Assembly: GCA_948470475.1 (NCBI GenBank)
Contig: OX419342.1
Span: forward strand, 5,957,052-6,021,051
Direction of reading: 5' to 3'
Origin: Galaxea fascicularis
Lineage: Eukaryota > Cnidaria > Anthozoa > Scleractinia > Euphylliidae
DNA length: 64,000 bases
Of the stretch, positions 33,879 to 45,900 are shown piece by piece. Within the stretch, counting starts at the first letter, position 1, and every line of letters begins with the position of its first letter. Under the pieces are notes generated by a model. The model saw nothing but the letters and a program-made list of their open reading frames with translations. It had not been told where the DNA came from and made no database searches. A program made the translations under genes and the position numbers.

Positions 33879-34353
33879 GTTTTCTTCTTGGTTACCAAGT
33901 AGATGCTCGCTAAGACGCACGGGATACTATTGATTCATGCCCTTCTGTCTAGGGTGGGGTTGCGGTACCGTTTACCTCAACCCGAGTGAATACCTATTTC
34001 TTATGACACAGTATATTTAGATAGAGGAGATGATGGTGCATTATCTTAAATAAGAAATTTCTCAAATCAGGAAGGTTGTAAAACCAGAGACCAGTTTCTT
34101 TTCTTCTAATATCTCATATATTTGTAAAAATATTGGGATTAAGTTTGAACAGACTTAGAAAGAGGATCAGACCGTAATCAAAACTTTTTTTTTAAAATTT
34201 ATTTATTTATTCGTTTTGGTTGCAATACAGCTTTTCTTCCTCGATATGTCGATGAACCAGGTGTTTTAAAATTTCACACTCAGTGGGGTATAGTGGGGAC
34301 ATTGTCACGTGACAAAGGATTCAGCAGGTAGTGAGCTGCTGACGGTTCCAACC
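33879..34353. promoter_or_regulatory. Shared upstream region of the DPY30 / SNX6 divergent pair
   Basis: 475 bp between opposing start codons. It includes a T/A-rich tract (34187-34215) and, close to SNX6, the CLEAR-type palindrome listed separately. A bidirectional promoter is inferred from geometry; no TATA box is evident. Confidence 0.5.
34304..34313. promoter_or_regulatory. CLEAR-type E-box GTCACGTGAC
   Basis: GTCACGTGAC lies at the centre of a 14-bp perfect palindrome (TTGTCACGTGACAA, 34302-34315), 41 bp upstream of the SNX6 ATG. It equals the TFEB/MITF-family CLEAR consensus that marks lysosome and endosome genes in vertebrates. Function here is inferred; other bHLH-ZIP factors (USF, MYC/MAX) bind the same core. 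Confidence 0.5.
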
Positions 34354-34970
34354 ATGATGGTAAGTGGACAGGTCAAAAAAACAGCTGAAAATTGCTGAAT
34401 ATCTAATCAATTCATAAACGATAACTTTGCCGTTTGTTCAACACTCTCTATAGGACGCCGCAGATAGCGCAGATATGCTCGAAGACGAGAAAGTAAGTAG
34501 CTCTTGCCATCTTTGATCTCTGCTCCATGCCTTCGTGTGTGAATGAGGAAGAAATTATTTTGATTGATGATACTAAGTTATATTTTGTTTTTCGTTTCAG
34601 ACACGCACTCAGTCGGTGGACTTAAACACGGACACGTCACTTATGGTAGACATTTCCGACGCGCTGAGCGAAAGGGATAGAGTAAAGTTTACTGTTCACA
34701 CAAAAGTAAGCTGATATAAGACTTTTATTATAATAAGAGCCTACCCATCTCCACAGAATGTTAGCTCCTTGGTAGTTGTCTTATAAATTTAACTGCTCAT
34801 TTTCAGACGACTCTTCCGGCTTTCAAGGAGGGTGAGTTCTCAGTGGTGAGAGAGCACGAAGAGTTTGTGTGGCTTCATGATCGATATGTGGAAAATGAGG
34901 AATATGCTGGGATTATTGTAAGTATCAATTTTGTAATATTATTAAACTTGCCAAATATTAGTGTATAATA

Positions 34971-35013
<43 letters not shown>

Positions 35014-38000
35014 CTTAATTGACCACTCCCCTAGAGGGGCTTTTCAGGGACAATGAAACAAATAATACAAACGAACACAGTTAAGAATCTCAACTGGCGG
35101 GAGACAGACCAGTTGGCTGTTTACAAGGATGACCGAGCAGTTAAACCAGGCACTTACCCAGAGCAACACCAGCTAGTGGCTAGAACGGGATTTGAACCTG
35201 GTTCACCACATTGAATCCAGCACCCTTAACCACTCAGCCATCCTGCCTCCACCATACATATACCCAAGTTGTTCTCCTGGGCATGACATCCATGGGTTAT
35301 ATTACCCTATTTATTACACCCATTTTGAATCACTCGTCATTCATGAAATCTGATTGCCTCTCCAACAGTGCAATTTATTCCCAAACTGCACCATTTTTTG
35401 CTCTAAATCACACCCTTTTCCTGAAGTGACGCTTAAATAAATATTAATATTGACAAAAACTGTGTGGTTTCAAAATGGGTGTAATAAAGTAGTAATTGAA
35501 CCTCGTGTCGTGTAATTTTGGTCTAAAATCATACTTGTGAATATTTCAAATTGAACTCAAGGTGAGTGCTCGTTTGATTTTGAAATCACGCGTATGATTT
35601 CAGACCAAATTGCACTCCACTTAGTTCAATTACGGTTATGAATGTGCAAATCATAGATGATAACACCTTGGGACTCATACCAACAAAACTGGGAAAACTC
35701 AACAGTTTTTACATTAATATTTAATCCTGAAAACAGCACCTCTTTCCTCCCCTTTTCCCTAGGAGATCTTGAAACATTTTGGGTTGTTGTTGAATTAATC
35801 TTTGTGAGACCCTTACAACTCAACATGTAAGACACATTGTAGGTTATCTAGTGGATCAGTAAATTAAAATAGTTGACTTGACATGTTAAACCTCATTGTC
35901 ACTGTTTTCACTTGGGTATTGAATGCCAGATAAGATTGTATTTCTTATAGACATAGTTGTTTAACGAAAAAAAAAATTAATGTTTCATCTGTTACCTGCA
36001 GATTCCTCCAGTTCCACCCAAACCAGATTTTGATGTCTCTCGTGAAAAACTACAAAAACTTGGAGAAGGTACAAGTTGTACTTGATTAATGTCATCCAAA
36101 CTTACAATAACTAATAGGAAATAGCATGTAGCCATTTCTGTACATCTTTGCTGTGGATATCTTTTTGTAGTAGGTGAAAGTCATTGTAACCCAAACTGCT
36201 ACATTTATGTTCCTTTTGGATTAAGTACCAAGCAGTGTCACAACTCCACTTGAATATCACAGACTACCCAACATTATGTAAGTAGAACTATCACTGCTGC
36301 CTCCGGCATGAGATTCGAGTCTATCATGTGATGTCCAGAATGAAGTGACCAACTTGAGGATAAATATCATTACATCATATCTGTTAGTTATAAACAATAT
36401 TATTATTATTATTATTATTATTATTGGGTGAGGTTTTTGTGATATCCAGAATAATCAAAGTCGAGGTAGGGGTTATCAGCTGAAGCTGAACGTTGAATGA
36501 CATTGAACGAAAAAAAAAACTGTCATGACAGTAAACATTCACTTGCAAACCTGGACTTCACTGACAGCAACCCATACAAAGTTGGTGAACTTAACATGAT
36601 TATCCTCAGAAATCATGCACCACGGTCATACTTGACATGATTACCCATGACCTTGACATGACTATTGTATAATCTGCAGGTAGATGACGTCACAAGTGCT
36701 GAGTTAAAAAATTCACACTATGCTTTTAGCCAATCAGTTCAATGTATAATAATTTTATTAGTTTGTAATCCACTCTGTGGTTCTGCATTACCCAGTTGTA
36801 CTTGGGCATAGAAAGAGATATCATTACGTGGTTCAACAGGTGTTTTGTTTTAATTAATTTTAGGTGAAAATACAATGACTAAAGAGGAGTTCCAGAAAAT
36901 GAAACAAGAACTGGAAGCGTAAGTTTGGTTGCATGGGCCAGTGAGAGCTGTATATGAGTTTATTTTTTATTTAGTTGAAACATGATAGTGAAAACATTAA
37001 AGCTGTGAATGTCAGACATTATTAGCCCATTGGATGTCAAATCTAAAGTTCACTGGTTCACAGCTTAGGGTACGTTGTCATGTTTCCTTAACTAGAGAAC
37101 TCAACTGCAGGTACATGTAGGAATAGGCATGGCGTAGACTAGCATCCACAATGCAAGTGATAATTCTTGGAATAGTTCCTGCATTTCTCCCCTTCCCCTT
37201 TGCAGTGTTGAGTTTTAAAGGTCTTAGAAAGCTAGATTAGTCTATGGACAGCTCAGATGTTTCAACATTGGCCGGGGGGAAGACAGGGACCCAAAAAAAA
37301 AGCCTTAAAAGAATGGTGCTGTTAGAGTGGTTAAAATGTGTCAAAAGTAATTCACATTCGCTTTGGTTTTACTTTACTATGCTCTGTAATTAGTTGACAA
37401 AGCTCATGCCACTTTCTCAGTCAATGAGAAGCAAAACCATAACCATTATCATGAGTTGCACACGCACATTTCCAGCACTTGGTGCCAGTTGCATTCAATT
37501 ACTTTGAAAACTGATCAATTGTTTCACTGAGTTGTCTTCATTTCTTGTGATTGGTGAGAGTTATAATATTGTTTTCGTTTTGCTTTGAAGACACTTCATT
37601 GAAAACCACTCAAAAGCTTGAAATATGCAATGTCTAGTTTGCTAGTTTTTGCACAAGTTTGACAAATGTCCCAAGGTTTTTAAGACTCACATTTCAGCTC
37701 AGAATTTTGTATTGTTTCCCCTTAAGTAACTGTCACTATACTACATGTAAATTATGGATTAAATAGCGGAAAGGAAGCACGATTTATTCATCCTTGTCTT
37801 TTCTGAGACTCAATTCATTCAGCAGGAGGTTGAACCCAATCCAAAGGTTCTTCTTGTCCGATCTACAGGAACTGCAATGGCAATTAAAGATTTGACAGAT
37901 ACAGCTGAGGGAAAAACAGGGAGAGACCCTGTAGCTTTCCTGACTCAGTCTGTGATTAGAGAATGAAACAATACATGATACAACACAAACAATACTCCCT

Positions 38001-41000
38001 AGCCCTGATAACAAAAGAAGCTACAGGTCATAGGGATCAATGAAAATACAGGTCTGGAAGAGCTACAGTGTTACTCAAAATAGGGCAATCTCAAAGGGAG
38101 GACCACTGTTTTCCAAAAACAGGCACTCCACTCAAATCCCAAGAAAAAAATATAACACAGTAAAAATCCCATCTGGCGGGAGACAAACCAGTTGGCTATT
38201 TACAAACTGATCTACAGTGTATTCTTATTTCTAACAAAAATATCCATAGTTTTTGGTTGAGTGGATCACAGTCTTCTCTTGTTGTTGGAGGTTTGAATTT
38301 TGCCTTTTCTTCCAAATATTTTATTGGTTTCAGTGAATATCTTGCTACTTTCAAGAAGACTGTTGCCATGCATGAAGTGTTCCTGACACGCTTAGCAGCT
38401 CATCCCACCCTCCGAAAAGACAGCAACTTTAATGTGTTTTTGGAATTCAAAGGAGAGGTATCATGATAATTTGTGAACCTGTACTCCATAGCCTGCGTGG
38501 CCGGCGTAATCGGGAAAGGGGAAGGGGAGCGAGGGAGGCGAGAAAAAATGAGGGGGATTGGGGAGAGGAGAGAGGGAACGCCTGCCACAAGAACCCCATT
38601 CGCTTCATTCCCGCCCAACGATTTTCAGTTAATCCAATTACTTTATCCGTCAATAACTGTCAATTCATCCACCAATCAAAATCAGACGCGCGTTTCTCTG
38701 CATGACTTATTTCACACGGGAATGTGCCACATGCAGACAAAACGTCTCACGCCGGGCACGCAGTAAGAGGGATTAAATTGCTTCAATTCTCAAGAGACTT
38801 ACTGTCAGAAATTAGCCAATCAGAAATTTGCGTTTGCCAGCGAACGCAGAAATGAAGCGAATGGGGTTCTTGTGGCAGGCGTTCCCTCTCTCCTCTCCCC
38901 AATCCCCCTCATTTTTTCTCGCCTCCCTCGCTCCCCTTCCCCTTTCCCGATTACGCCGGCCACGCAGGCTATGTACTCCATAGATATAATAATAACACTA
39001 AATGAAGATGCTACTGGTGTGTTTTTGTGACATCTCCACATATGTTGAGAAGTAAGAAAAAACAACATCTTTCCTTGTCTGGAGTATATTGGTATCACAA
39101 CACTTAATCCTTCAACCATGCATAGTATTATGGAATTTATTGTATACCCTTTACATTTCAATTGAGACCTGTAAGAATTGAGAGTGTTTCTTGGTGCTTT
39201 AGAAACCTCTGATATTTTGTGTTCTGGGCACACTTTTCATTCTTTCTAAGTTCTACACAAATTGTTGTTTTCTTCATCTAGCTCAATGTACGTGGCAAAA
39301 ACAAGAAGGAAAAACTTGGAGGTCTGTTCAAGGGTCTTGCCAAGGGAGTAGATGAAGTTCTTCTGTCTGGTCAAAAGGTATTTTTTTTCACCTGAAACTT
39401 TCTTCCATGTGCTCACTTTCCCAGTAAAATGTGTTACAAAAATTTTAATGTTTCTTTATAGGGTCTGCATTTATTTTCAGTTTTAAATGAACAGGGCCTG
39501 TTTTTTAAGTAAGACCTGTTCAGTGATATTTTGTTATAAAAACAGTATTGGGGTTGCACCAAGATTCCACCACTTTTGATGCATCCCCCATACTGCAAAA
39601 ATTAGTGATAGCCCTGCATAGATTCTCTCTGTTACCCTAAGCAGATGGCCCTGCCAAAGACATTGCAATACTATGCCACAAGGATGTAACACTTGTAAAC
39701 TAAAGCAAGTTTGATGTTGAAGCAATAATTGATGCTCTTTTTATTATTTTGCTTCAGGATGTTGATGATTTTTATGAAACAGAGAAGAAGTTTTTGGTGG
39801 ATTACAACATGAAGTAAGTTTTCTGAGGATTCCATTCCAAAATGAGATTTTCACATATATGGCTTAAACATTCTCTTTCCTCTCACCATCAAGGAACCAG
39901 TAGTTCAGGCCAAAATTGTTACATGCCAATTGCAGAAAACTTCACACCGAGCCATGCACTACGGCCTTTCCTTAAATGTATTGCTAACTTCAGGCATTGT
40001 TTCTTTTGCTATTTCTCATTTCAATTTATTCCTTTCAACACTGTCCATAGCAAGAGTGTTCCTAGTGTCAACAACACCGTTTTTGGCTGTGGATATATAA
40101 CCACACCACACATTTACATTTTATTCCCTTTTGCATGAGAGTGACCAATGCTTTAAGTGCTACTAAGACCAAAAAACAATTGTCCTCATTCTTTGGATTT
40201 CAAAACTATGTTAACTAAACACTAAGTGACCCAAGTTTTAAGTTCTGAATTTAAAAAGACACCTGTTTATTTTAACTGGAATTTTGTTACTTATTGGTCC
40301 ACCATTACTAACTTAAAAATCTTGAGAGAGCTGGGTTGAGGAGAAAATGACGTCAGATACTCACTGGTTTAAGAATGCAATGCGTGTGTACGCGGCTGAA
40401 TTAATATGCAGCACAGGAGTTCCGGGCTTTCAGATTTTTAAACTCGTGTTTTGCATATATAATAAGTTGCGCTTACACGCTGAAATTTTAAGCTAGTGAG
40501 TAAATGACGTCACTTTTCCCTAGATCCAAGCCTCTGAGGTCCAATCGGTCAGTTTTGAACGTGAGTAATGGCGGACCGTGAAATCCAAACCTTACACTCG
40601 AAATAATCAGTTGTTAAGCAAACACACTTTCAAAATCTGAAGAAAAAAAGAAAATGATTTTTTGATCATAGTGGCACTTTAATTTCTCATTATAGTAGTG
40701 CTGTTCAATCAAACATAAAGGTTGTGAGAAAAAAGGAAGTGATCAATAAGTTCCAAACACCTTGAGTATTTAACAAATCCTCTTCATTATTATTATAGAA
40801 AATGTACAATTGTGAATCATTTTGTGTATTCTATACAGTGTAAGTGCCATATTGTAAGTAGTGTTAACTAGTATCGTAAGTGTAGGTATTGTATTGTAAG
40901 TGCCGTAAATGCAAGTTATGTGAGAAAAATAAAGAATAATGGAAAAAAATCATGGAAAATGTATTGCAACACTGCTAAAAGTTGTACAGTTACATCAAAT

Positions 41001-44000
41001 GTGTTTTTTTCTTTAAAATTTTCAGGCTAAAGGATGCTACTCGCCAAGCAGATCGTATGACAAAAAACCACAAGAGTGCTGCTGATTCATTCATTAGGAT
41101 CTCTAGTTGCATTTCGCAGATGGGTACCAGTGAATATACAGATATGGATCGTTTCCTCAACAAGGTATAAAATGTTTATTTTGTGTGGGTTTACAAAACC
41201 TACAGTTAAAATGTGGCTAGGGGGAAGTTAAACAGATGTTTACTCCTTTACATTAGTTGGTAAGTGCTGTTTTCTGAACTCTTTTGGTCTAAGAAATGCA
41301 ATAATTGTTAGGTGTAAAAATACACGTGAAGGATTCAGATCTGTTGAGGGTCCAGATAATGAAATAGGCCTTTAAAGATTGGATGTTCAAGTGTGAAAGT
41401 AGTTAGTTGTTTCAAGAGGCAGGTGTCATACACTAGGCCCACCAAAGTTTTGAACAGGCTGTTAGACCTCAGGGTAGGCGTATCTACATATGTGGTAAAA
41501 TTACACAACTTTGGAAACTCTGGAATCCCTGAACAGTGCCCAATACTGACTTTGTTCACATGTTTCATGTTTCCATCGTAATATTGCTTTGACCATTGAA
41601 CTGAGTATAACAAAGATACCCTTTTTCTGAGATTATTTATTATTTATTTATGTTTTCCAGATGGCCGAGTATTTTGAGAAAGCTCGTAAATTGGAAGGTC
41701 GTGTCGCCTCTGATCAAGACCTTAAAACTTCGGACCTACTCAGATATTACGTGCGAGACACTGAGGCAGCCAAGAACTTGCTGTATCGTAGGGCGAGGTG
41801 TTTGGCTGACTACGAAAATGCGAACAAAGCTTTGGACAAGGCCAGAGTAAAAGGAAAGGAAGTTGCTGCTGTGAGTACTGAAATGGCTTGATTAGTTCTG
41901 TTGTTTAGTGATGCAGGGCTGTCACTAATTTTTAAAGTAGATGGGGATATACAAAAAATAGCCAGGGATTTGAGTTGCTGTAGTGAAGTCAACATGCTGG
42001 TTTTATATCAAATTAGCTGGGGATAAACCTCAAAATCCCTGGCCCCCGGCCCTTAATGACAGCCCTGGTTGATTTTGTTATTGGTAACAGGTAACCGCAT
42101 GTTACTATAGAATGGCAAAATAATTTGAACTCAGTTATTGTTTTAGAAATTTCCAAATCTTTGTTTGTGGCAAACTTGTGAAATCCTTGATTATAGTTCA
42201 TCTTGTGTGATAAAATAACACTTGAGTCAGAGAATGTGGGAGGAATCAAGGTGGTGAGACTGGCTAACTCATTAACTTTCTCTCCATGAAATGGTGAAAC
42301 CTTTTTTGTCTTCAGTCGGATGAAATTTCATGTACTCAAGCTCTGACAGATGTTCTTGTAGACTCATACAAGCACACCATTCACGTTTTTTTTTTTCTTC
42401 ATCCTGTTTACTTTAGGCGGAAACAGCCCAGCAAACAGCAAGTGAAAAATTTGAACACATTTCAGAAGTAGCTAAACAAGGTAAATTAGGATGCCTTGCT
42501 TCTTCTTCTGAAGTCCAAATTCGGAGGAGGGCATCAGATTCCTTTACACAAGTTGGTAAAATATAACTTTTTTTGAGTTGTGAACCAGCGCACTTTGATG
42601 ATGTCATTATTTTGTAAATCTGTTTCAACTTACACTGTGAATAAAAATATTCACGATGTTTTGCCCATTCATTCTTTGGGGTAGTATTTTTTCTTCACTG
42701 TCAAACAGAAGGTTCTTAATTGTAAGTGTAACATATAACAATTTGTCATGCAATATACTTTCACGAATTTGCATTCAAAAACCTTTGTATTTTTAATTTT
42801 ATTCCGACGCGCGCAAGTGTTTTTTGAAACTCCGACTTCTCGTATAGAAGAGGGGAGTGGAGCGTTTTAAGTCTTACATCCCGGTGGGGTTGGCTAAAGA
42901 ATTTAAGGATATTACATAACAAAAATATTGTTGTTGCGTTGTACAGAACTGACAGACTTCAAAACAAGGAGAGTCCAACAGTTTAGGAAGAATCTGGTAA
43001 GTAGAACAAGCATTTTAGTTTGCCAAATGATAGTGTGTGAACTCACGGTTTGTAACCCGTTATGAAATAAAGGAGAGAAACATTGGCTAGACGCCTGACC
43101 CTTGGCAGCAGTCACAAAAACCAGGGGGCAGATGTATGGAGTCCTCCTAAGACTTGTATCGTAAGTATTGTTTTGTAACACACCAAAACGATGGGTTACC
43201 TACCCCCCTCCCCACCCCACCCCCTCCTTTTGTAATAGGTCGCGCGGTCACTAAGTGCGAAAACCGGTTTGAGCCAGCAGGCAAGGAACTGGAGAGATTG
43301 GAAAACATTTTGTAGACACGTTGTTGTTGTTTATTAAAAAGAAAACCGAATGTTGCGGAGCAATCTTACATTCCTTCCCGGCCGCTAATATCATCCTTTA
43401 CACCTTACCCTTCTGAGAAGTTGGCCTGAGAACTACGTTATAGCGTAGCTTAGCTTGTACTGTATCAAATGTTTATACCTCTAAGTGCATATGTGTTTCA
43501 TTTCAGACTGAGCGAGCTGAGTTGGAGCTAAAGCATGCAAAGGTAAAAGTAGTTGTTGCTCAACAAATTCCACCTTTGTTTTTATCCTGTGTGTACTGAA
43601 CAACACATTCACCTCTTGCCCAGTGAACATTGTCGAATAATATTCACTGACCCTGAGGTGAATTACTTCAGAGCTGGACTTCAGAGAAATCAGTAATCAA
43701 CACATTTTCTTCTCAGTGTAAGGGTCACATGTACATGTACCTGTGGGAGCCCCGCCATTTTGTTTTTGCTTGATATCCACCACCAAGTGCGGTGAATGTA
43801 ACGTCAGACAAGAAACAGCTCAACCAATCAGACTGTTGGAAACTCTTTGTTCAGCCCTGAAATTTTACTTATGGCAATTATGATGATTTGCACTGGGTTA
43901 TGAGTGAATGATTCCTTGGCATCACTGAATTGCCATAGTGTCAAAGGTATTCTTGACTACAGCTTTGCCAGGAATCTGTGCTGCTTGGTTCAACTTAGCC

Positions 44001-44081
44001 TTATCATTGCCTCACTTTGTTTTGTTTCAGGCGCACGTGAACCTGTTGAAAACGACACTAGCGCAGTTAAAGGAACTGTAG
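34354..44081 (+). CDS. SNX6: Sorting nexin 5/6-type SNX-BAR protein of the retromer/ESCPE-1 pathway
   Basis: Fifteen exons: 34354-34359, 34454-34492, 34601-34705, 34807-34917, 36002-36068, 36864-36918, 38334-38457, 39282-39377, 39758-39813, 41026-41164, 41661-41870, 42417-42480, 42947-42996, 43507-43542 and 44031-44081. All are GT-AG and in phase, giving 402 residues (human SNX6 406). The PX domain spans about 22-165 ([49 protein letters not shown]). A BAR domain runs to the end ([68 protein letters not shown]). The opening [14 protein letters not shown] resembles SNX6 more than SNX5, but the invertebrate gene probably predates that split. It forms heterodimers with SNX1/2 and tubulates endosomes. 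Exon 1 codes only two methionines. Long introns carry a SINE, a long-TIR element and several MITEs. Confidence 0.95.
34966..35010. repeat. (ATA)n microsatellite at the SINE tail
   Basis: About 14 ATA/TAA units directly abut the 3' end of the inverted SINE (35011-35250), so this is its tail after expansion. Another (TTA)n run lies near 36402-36424. Confidence 0.8.
35011..35250 (-). repeat. tRNA-derived SINE, family A, inverted copy
   Basis: On the minus strand from 35250: GGATGGCTGAGTGGTTAAGG (A-box region of a Leu/Ser-type tRNA), then GTTCAAATCCCG (B box). The body shared with 8222-8468 follows (GCTGGTGTTGCTCTGGGTAAG split as GCTGGTGTTG and CTCTGGGTAAG), and it ends CTAGGGGAGTGGTCAATTAA. It is the best-preserved copy, in SNX6 intron 4. 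Confidence 0.85.
38166..38211 (-). repeat. Fragment of SINE family A
   Basis: CTGGCGGGAGACAAACCAGT and TGGCTATTTACAAACTGA match the body of the 35011-35250 copy. Head and tail are missing. It is in SNX6 intron 6. Confidence 0.6.
38491..38972. mobile_element. Non-autonomous DNA transposon with about 119-bp perfect inverted repeats (Mutator-like?)
   Basis: The left arm (38491 to about 38609, beginning GCCTGCGTGGCCGGCGTAAT) is repeated inverted, apparently without mismatch, at about 38852-38970. GTACTCCATA flanks both sides (38481-38490 and 38973-38982), a 10-bp direct repeat compatible with the 9-10-bp duplication of Mutator-like elements. The interior of about 240 bp has no coding potential. 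It lies only 33 bp past the donor of SNX6 exon 7, so the pre-mRNA would hold a long stable hairpin near that splice site. The identical arms suggest a young insertion. Confidence 0.8.
41911..42068. repeat. MITE with CAGGGCTGTCACTAA termini
   Basis: CAGGGCTGTCACTAA and TTAATGACAGCCCTG are inverted at about 155 bp spacing. The opening also matches the longer elements at 19578 and 30826. It is in SNX6 intron 11. Confidence 0.7.
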
Positions 44082-44130
44082 CCCACAAACACGAACTAGG
44101 AGCATTCTAAAAGCAGTTTGATTATGCAGT

Positions 44131-44136
44131 AATAAA
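44131..44136 (+). terminator. SNX6 polyadenylation signal
   Basis: AATAAA 50 bp past the SNX6 stop, implying a short 3' UTR. Confidence 0.6.
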
Positions 44137-44228
44137 GTACTTCGAAAACGTAACCTCAATAACTCTGAAAACAGTTGTCATCGTTAAATGCGAAGAATAG
44201 CATTTTTTCACTTAAGTTTTATTACTGT

Positions 44229-44407
44229 TCAGGGGTTTCATTAGAAGCCGGCAACCGGCGAAAATCGCCGCCTAGTTTGTCAGAATTTACCTCTCACCGC
44301 CGCCTACTTCGTCTAGATTTCACTAAAATGATTGGAAAAAATGAATCAGGTCGCCGTTTACTATAGCAAGCTCAGACGGCTATTTCAAAACTTATTGAAA
44401 CCCCTGA
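44229..44407. repeat. MITE with TCAGGGGTTTCA termini
   Basis: TCAGGGGTTTCATTAG and CTTATTGAAACCCCTGA are inverted ends. The interior (GCCGCCTAC, TAGATTTCACTAAAATGATT) is shared with 23184-23326. Confidence 0.7.
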
Positions 44408-45518
44408 CTGTTGGCACACTGCGTTAGAGCTTGGAAGAGTTATGCCATGATTGCTTGAACGTTTGTTACTGAAAAAAAAAAAAAGTCCTGAAATGCTTTT
44501 TCGTCTGTTAAATGTATTTCATATTTTAACTAATTTTAGACTTTACGTTTTCACTGACCGCATATCAAAGCTCTCGGGATGTCATAACATACAGTATGTA
44601 AGAGATGTAAAGCAGTTTTGCAAAGGTAGTTTTGATTTCAAAATTTACGTAGTGATAAATTCGCCGGTAAAGTAGGAATGCGAATTGTAACACTTTAATT
44701 TGGCTATAATTTTTTATTTGGAGTAACATGGACTTTTCGTGAGGATCCCATGTGCAAGATTCAACTACACCCTCGGGTTGTTTTTAAGTAATAAAAACGT
44801 GGCAAGTTCAGCCGAATGGTCGAATCTCTCGCACAAAGAGTGGTTTTCAGTTGAGTGTTGAAAGTAATTCACCTTTGTTTTGATTTCTTTATTTTATGTG
44901 GTGGATGGTTGGCAAGACCTGTTTTATTTTTCGACCAATAAGGTGCAAAACCAAAACTATTCGTTACTCACTCACGCATTTTCCGCGTTTGGTGCCCGCT
45001 GCACGTATTGCTTCGAATTCCGATTGGTTCGTTGCAGTGGTTGCTTTTATCGTGATTGGTCAGAGTTATAGCGCTTTTGCAACAGTCACGTGATCAACAA
45101 AGGTAAACACGTGCATAAACACGTGCACAGACGCAATCAACTTTAGAGAGAGAATCTCTCCCTTGTTCAATATTTTCCTTAACATTTTTTTTTAAACGCT
45201 GTTCTTTGGATTTACTATTCTCACTATTTCACAGCATTGACCTGATACTTGAGTTCTTGCCAACCCCCTTTCCAGTTGGGGAAACCATTTAGCTCCTTCT
45301 ACAAGTTTACGATTTATAGTCAAGTGACCGATTGTTTCAAAAGACCTGTGTTTTTGGTCAAGACTTCACGACACTCAATCGAACACCACTCAATAACAGT
45401 TATTTGGAATTGGGCGGTCTCGCAAACAAGTTTAATGACGGACAAAACGCTACAGCTAACAGTGAATTAAACAATCGTCGAACTCGTGTGAGTGAATCCT
45501 CAGCTATTATAGCGTCCA
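44408..45518. other. Intergenic DNA after SNX6
   Basis: No gene recognised. A segment at about 44800-45120 with GTGATTGGTCAGAGTTATA and several CACGTG boxes resembles 37340-37560 in a SNX6 intron, so it is probably another dispersed repeat. Confidence 0.45.
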
Positions 45519-45572
45519 CGAAATTTTGGTTTTATCAACGGAGTTGATAATGTAAATTGGCCGCCGTACAGG

Positions 45573-45621
45573 GATTCTAAAAGCTGACTTTTCGAGCGTT
45601 AGCCCTTCGTCAGAGCGAATC
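45573..45621 (-). ncRNA. Hammerhead ribozyme, left arm of foldback
   Basis: On the minus strand: GATTC-GCT (stem I), CTGACGA, stem II GGGC/GCTC with TAAC loop, GAAA, AGTC with cleavage triplet GTC, AGC and TTTTA loop, GAATC. Stem I and stem II pair fully and every core nucleotide is intact. The only flaw is an A where C would extend the two-base-pair stem III. Confidence 0.7.
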
Positions 45622-45851
45622 GAGGAATTATGGGCTGTGTATGGTTTATATAGAGAAGATAGAGCTGCGCGCTATTGATGGCTAGGTGGTAATAACGTGG
45701 AAAACAGTTTCGTCTTCCAAAGCGGCACCCTTGATCCCCACGGTATCAACAAACGCTTTTCATTCAATTAATGTATTCCTCTTTTTCACGTTACCACCAA
45801 TAGCGTAGCTCCATCTTCTCCATTTAAACTACACACAACCCATAATTCCTC

Positions 45852-45900
45852 GATTCGCTCTCACGAAGGGCTAACACTCGAAACGCCAGCGTTTAGAATC
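45852..45900 (+). ncRNA. Hammerhead ribozyme, right arm, decayed
   Basis: Same architecture as its partner, but the core reads CTCACGA instead of CTGACGA and the cleavage triplet is GCC instead of GTC. Both changes hit invariant positions, so it should be inactive. Confidence 0.65.

Noticed and set aside
37784..38014. Minus-strand open frame inside SNX6 intron 6
   Set aside because: No recognisable domain; intronic, and not supported by splice signals.
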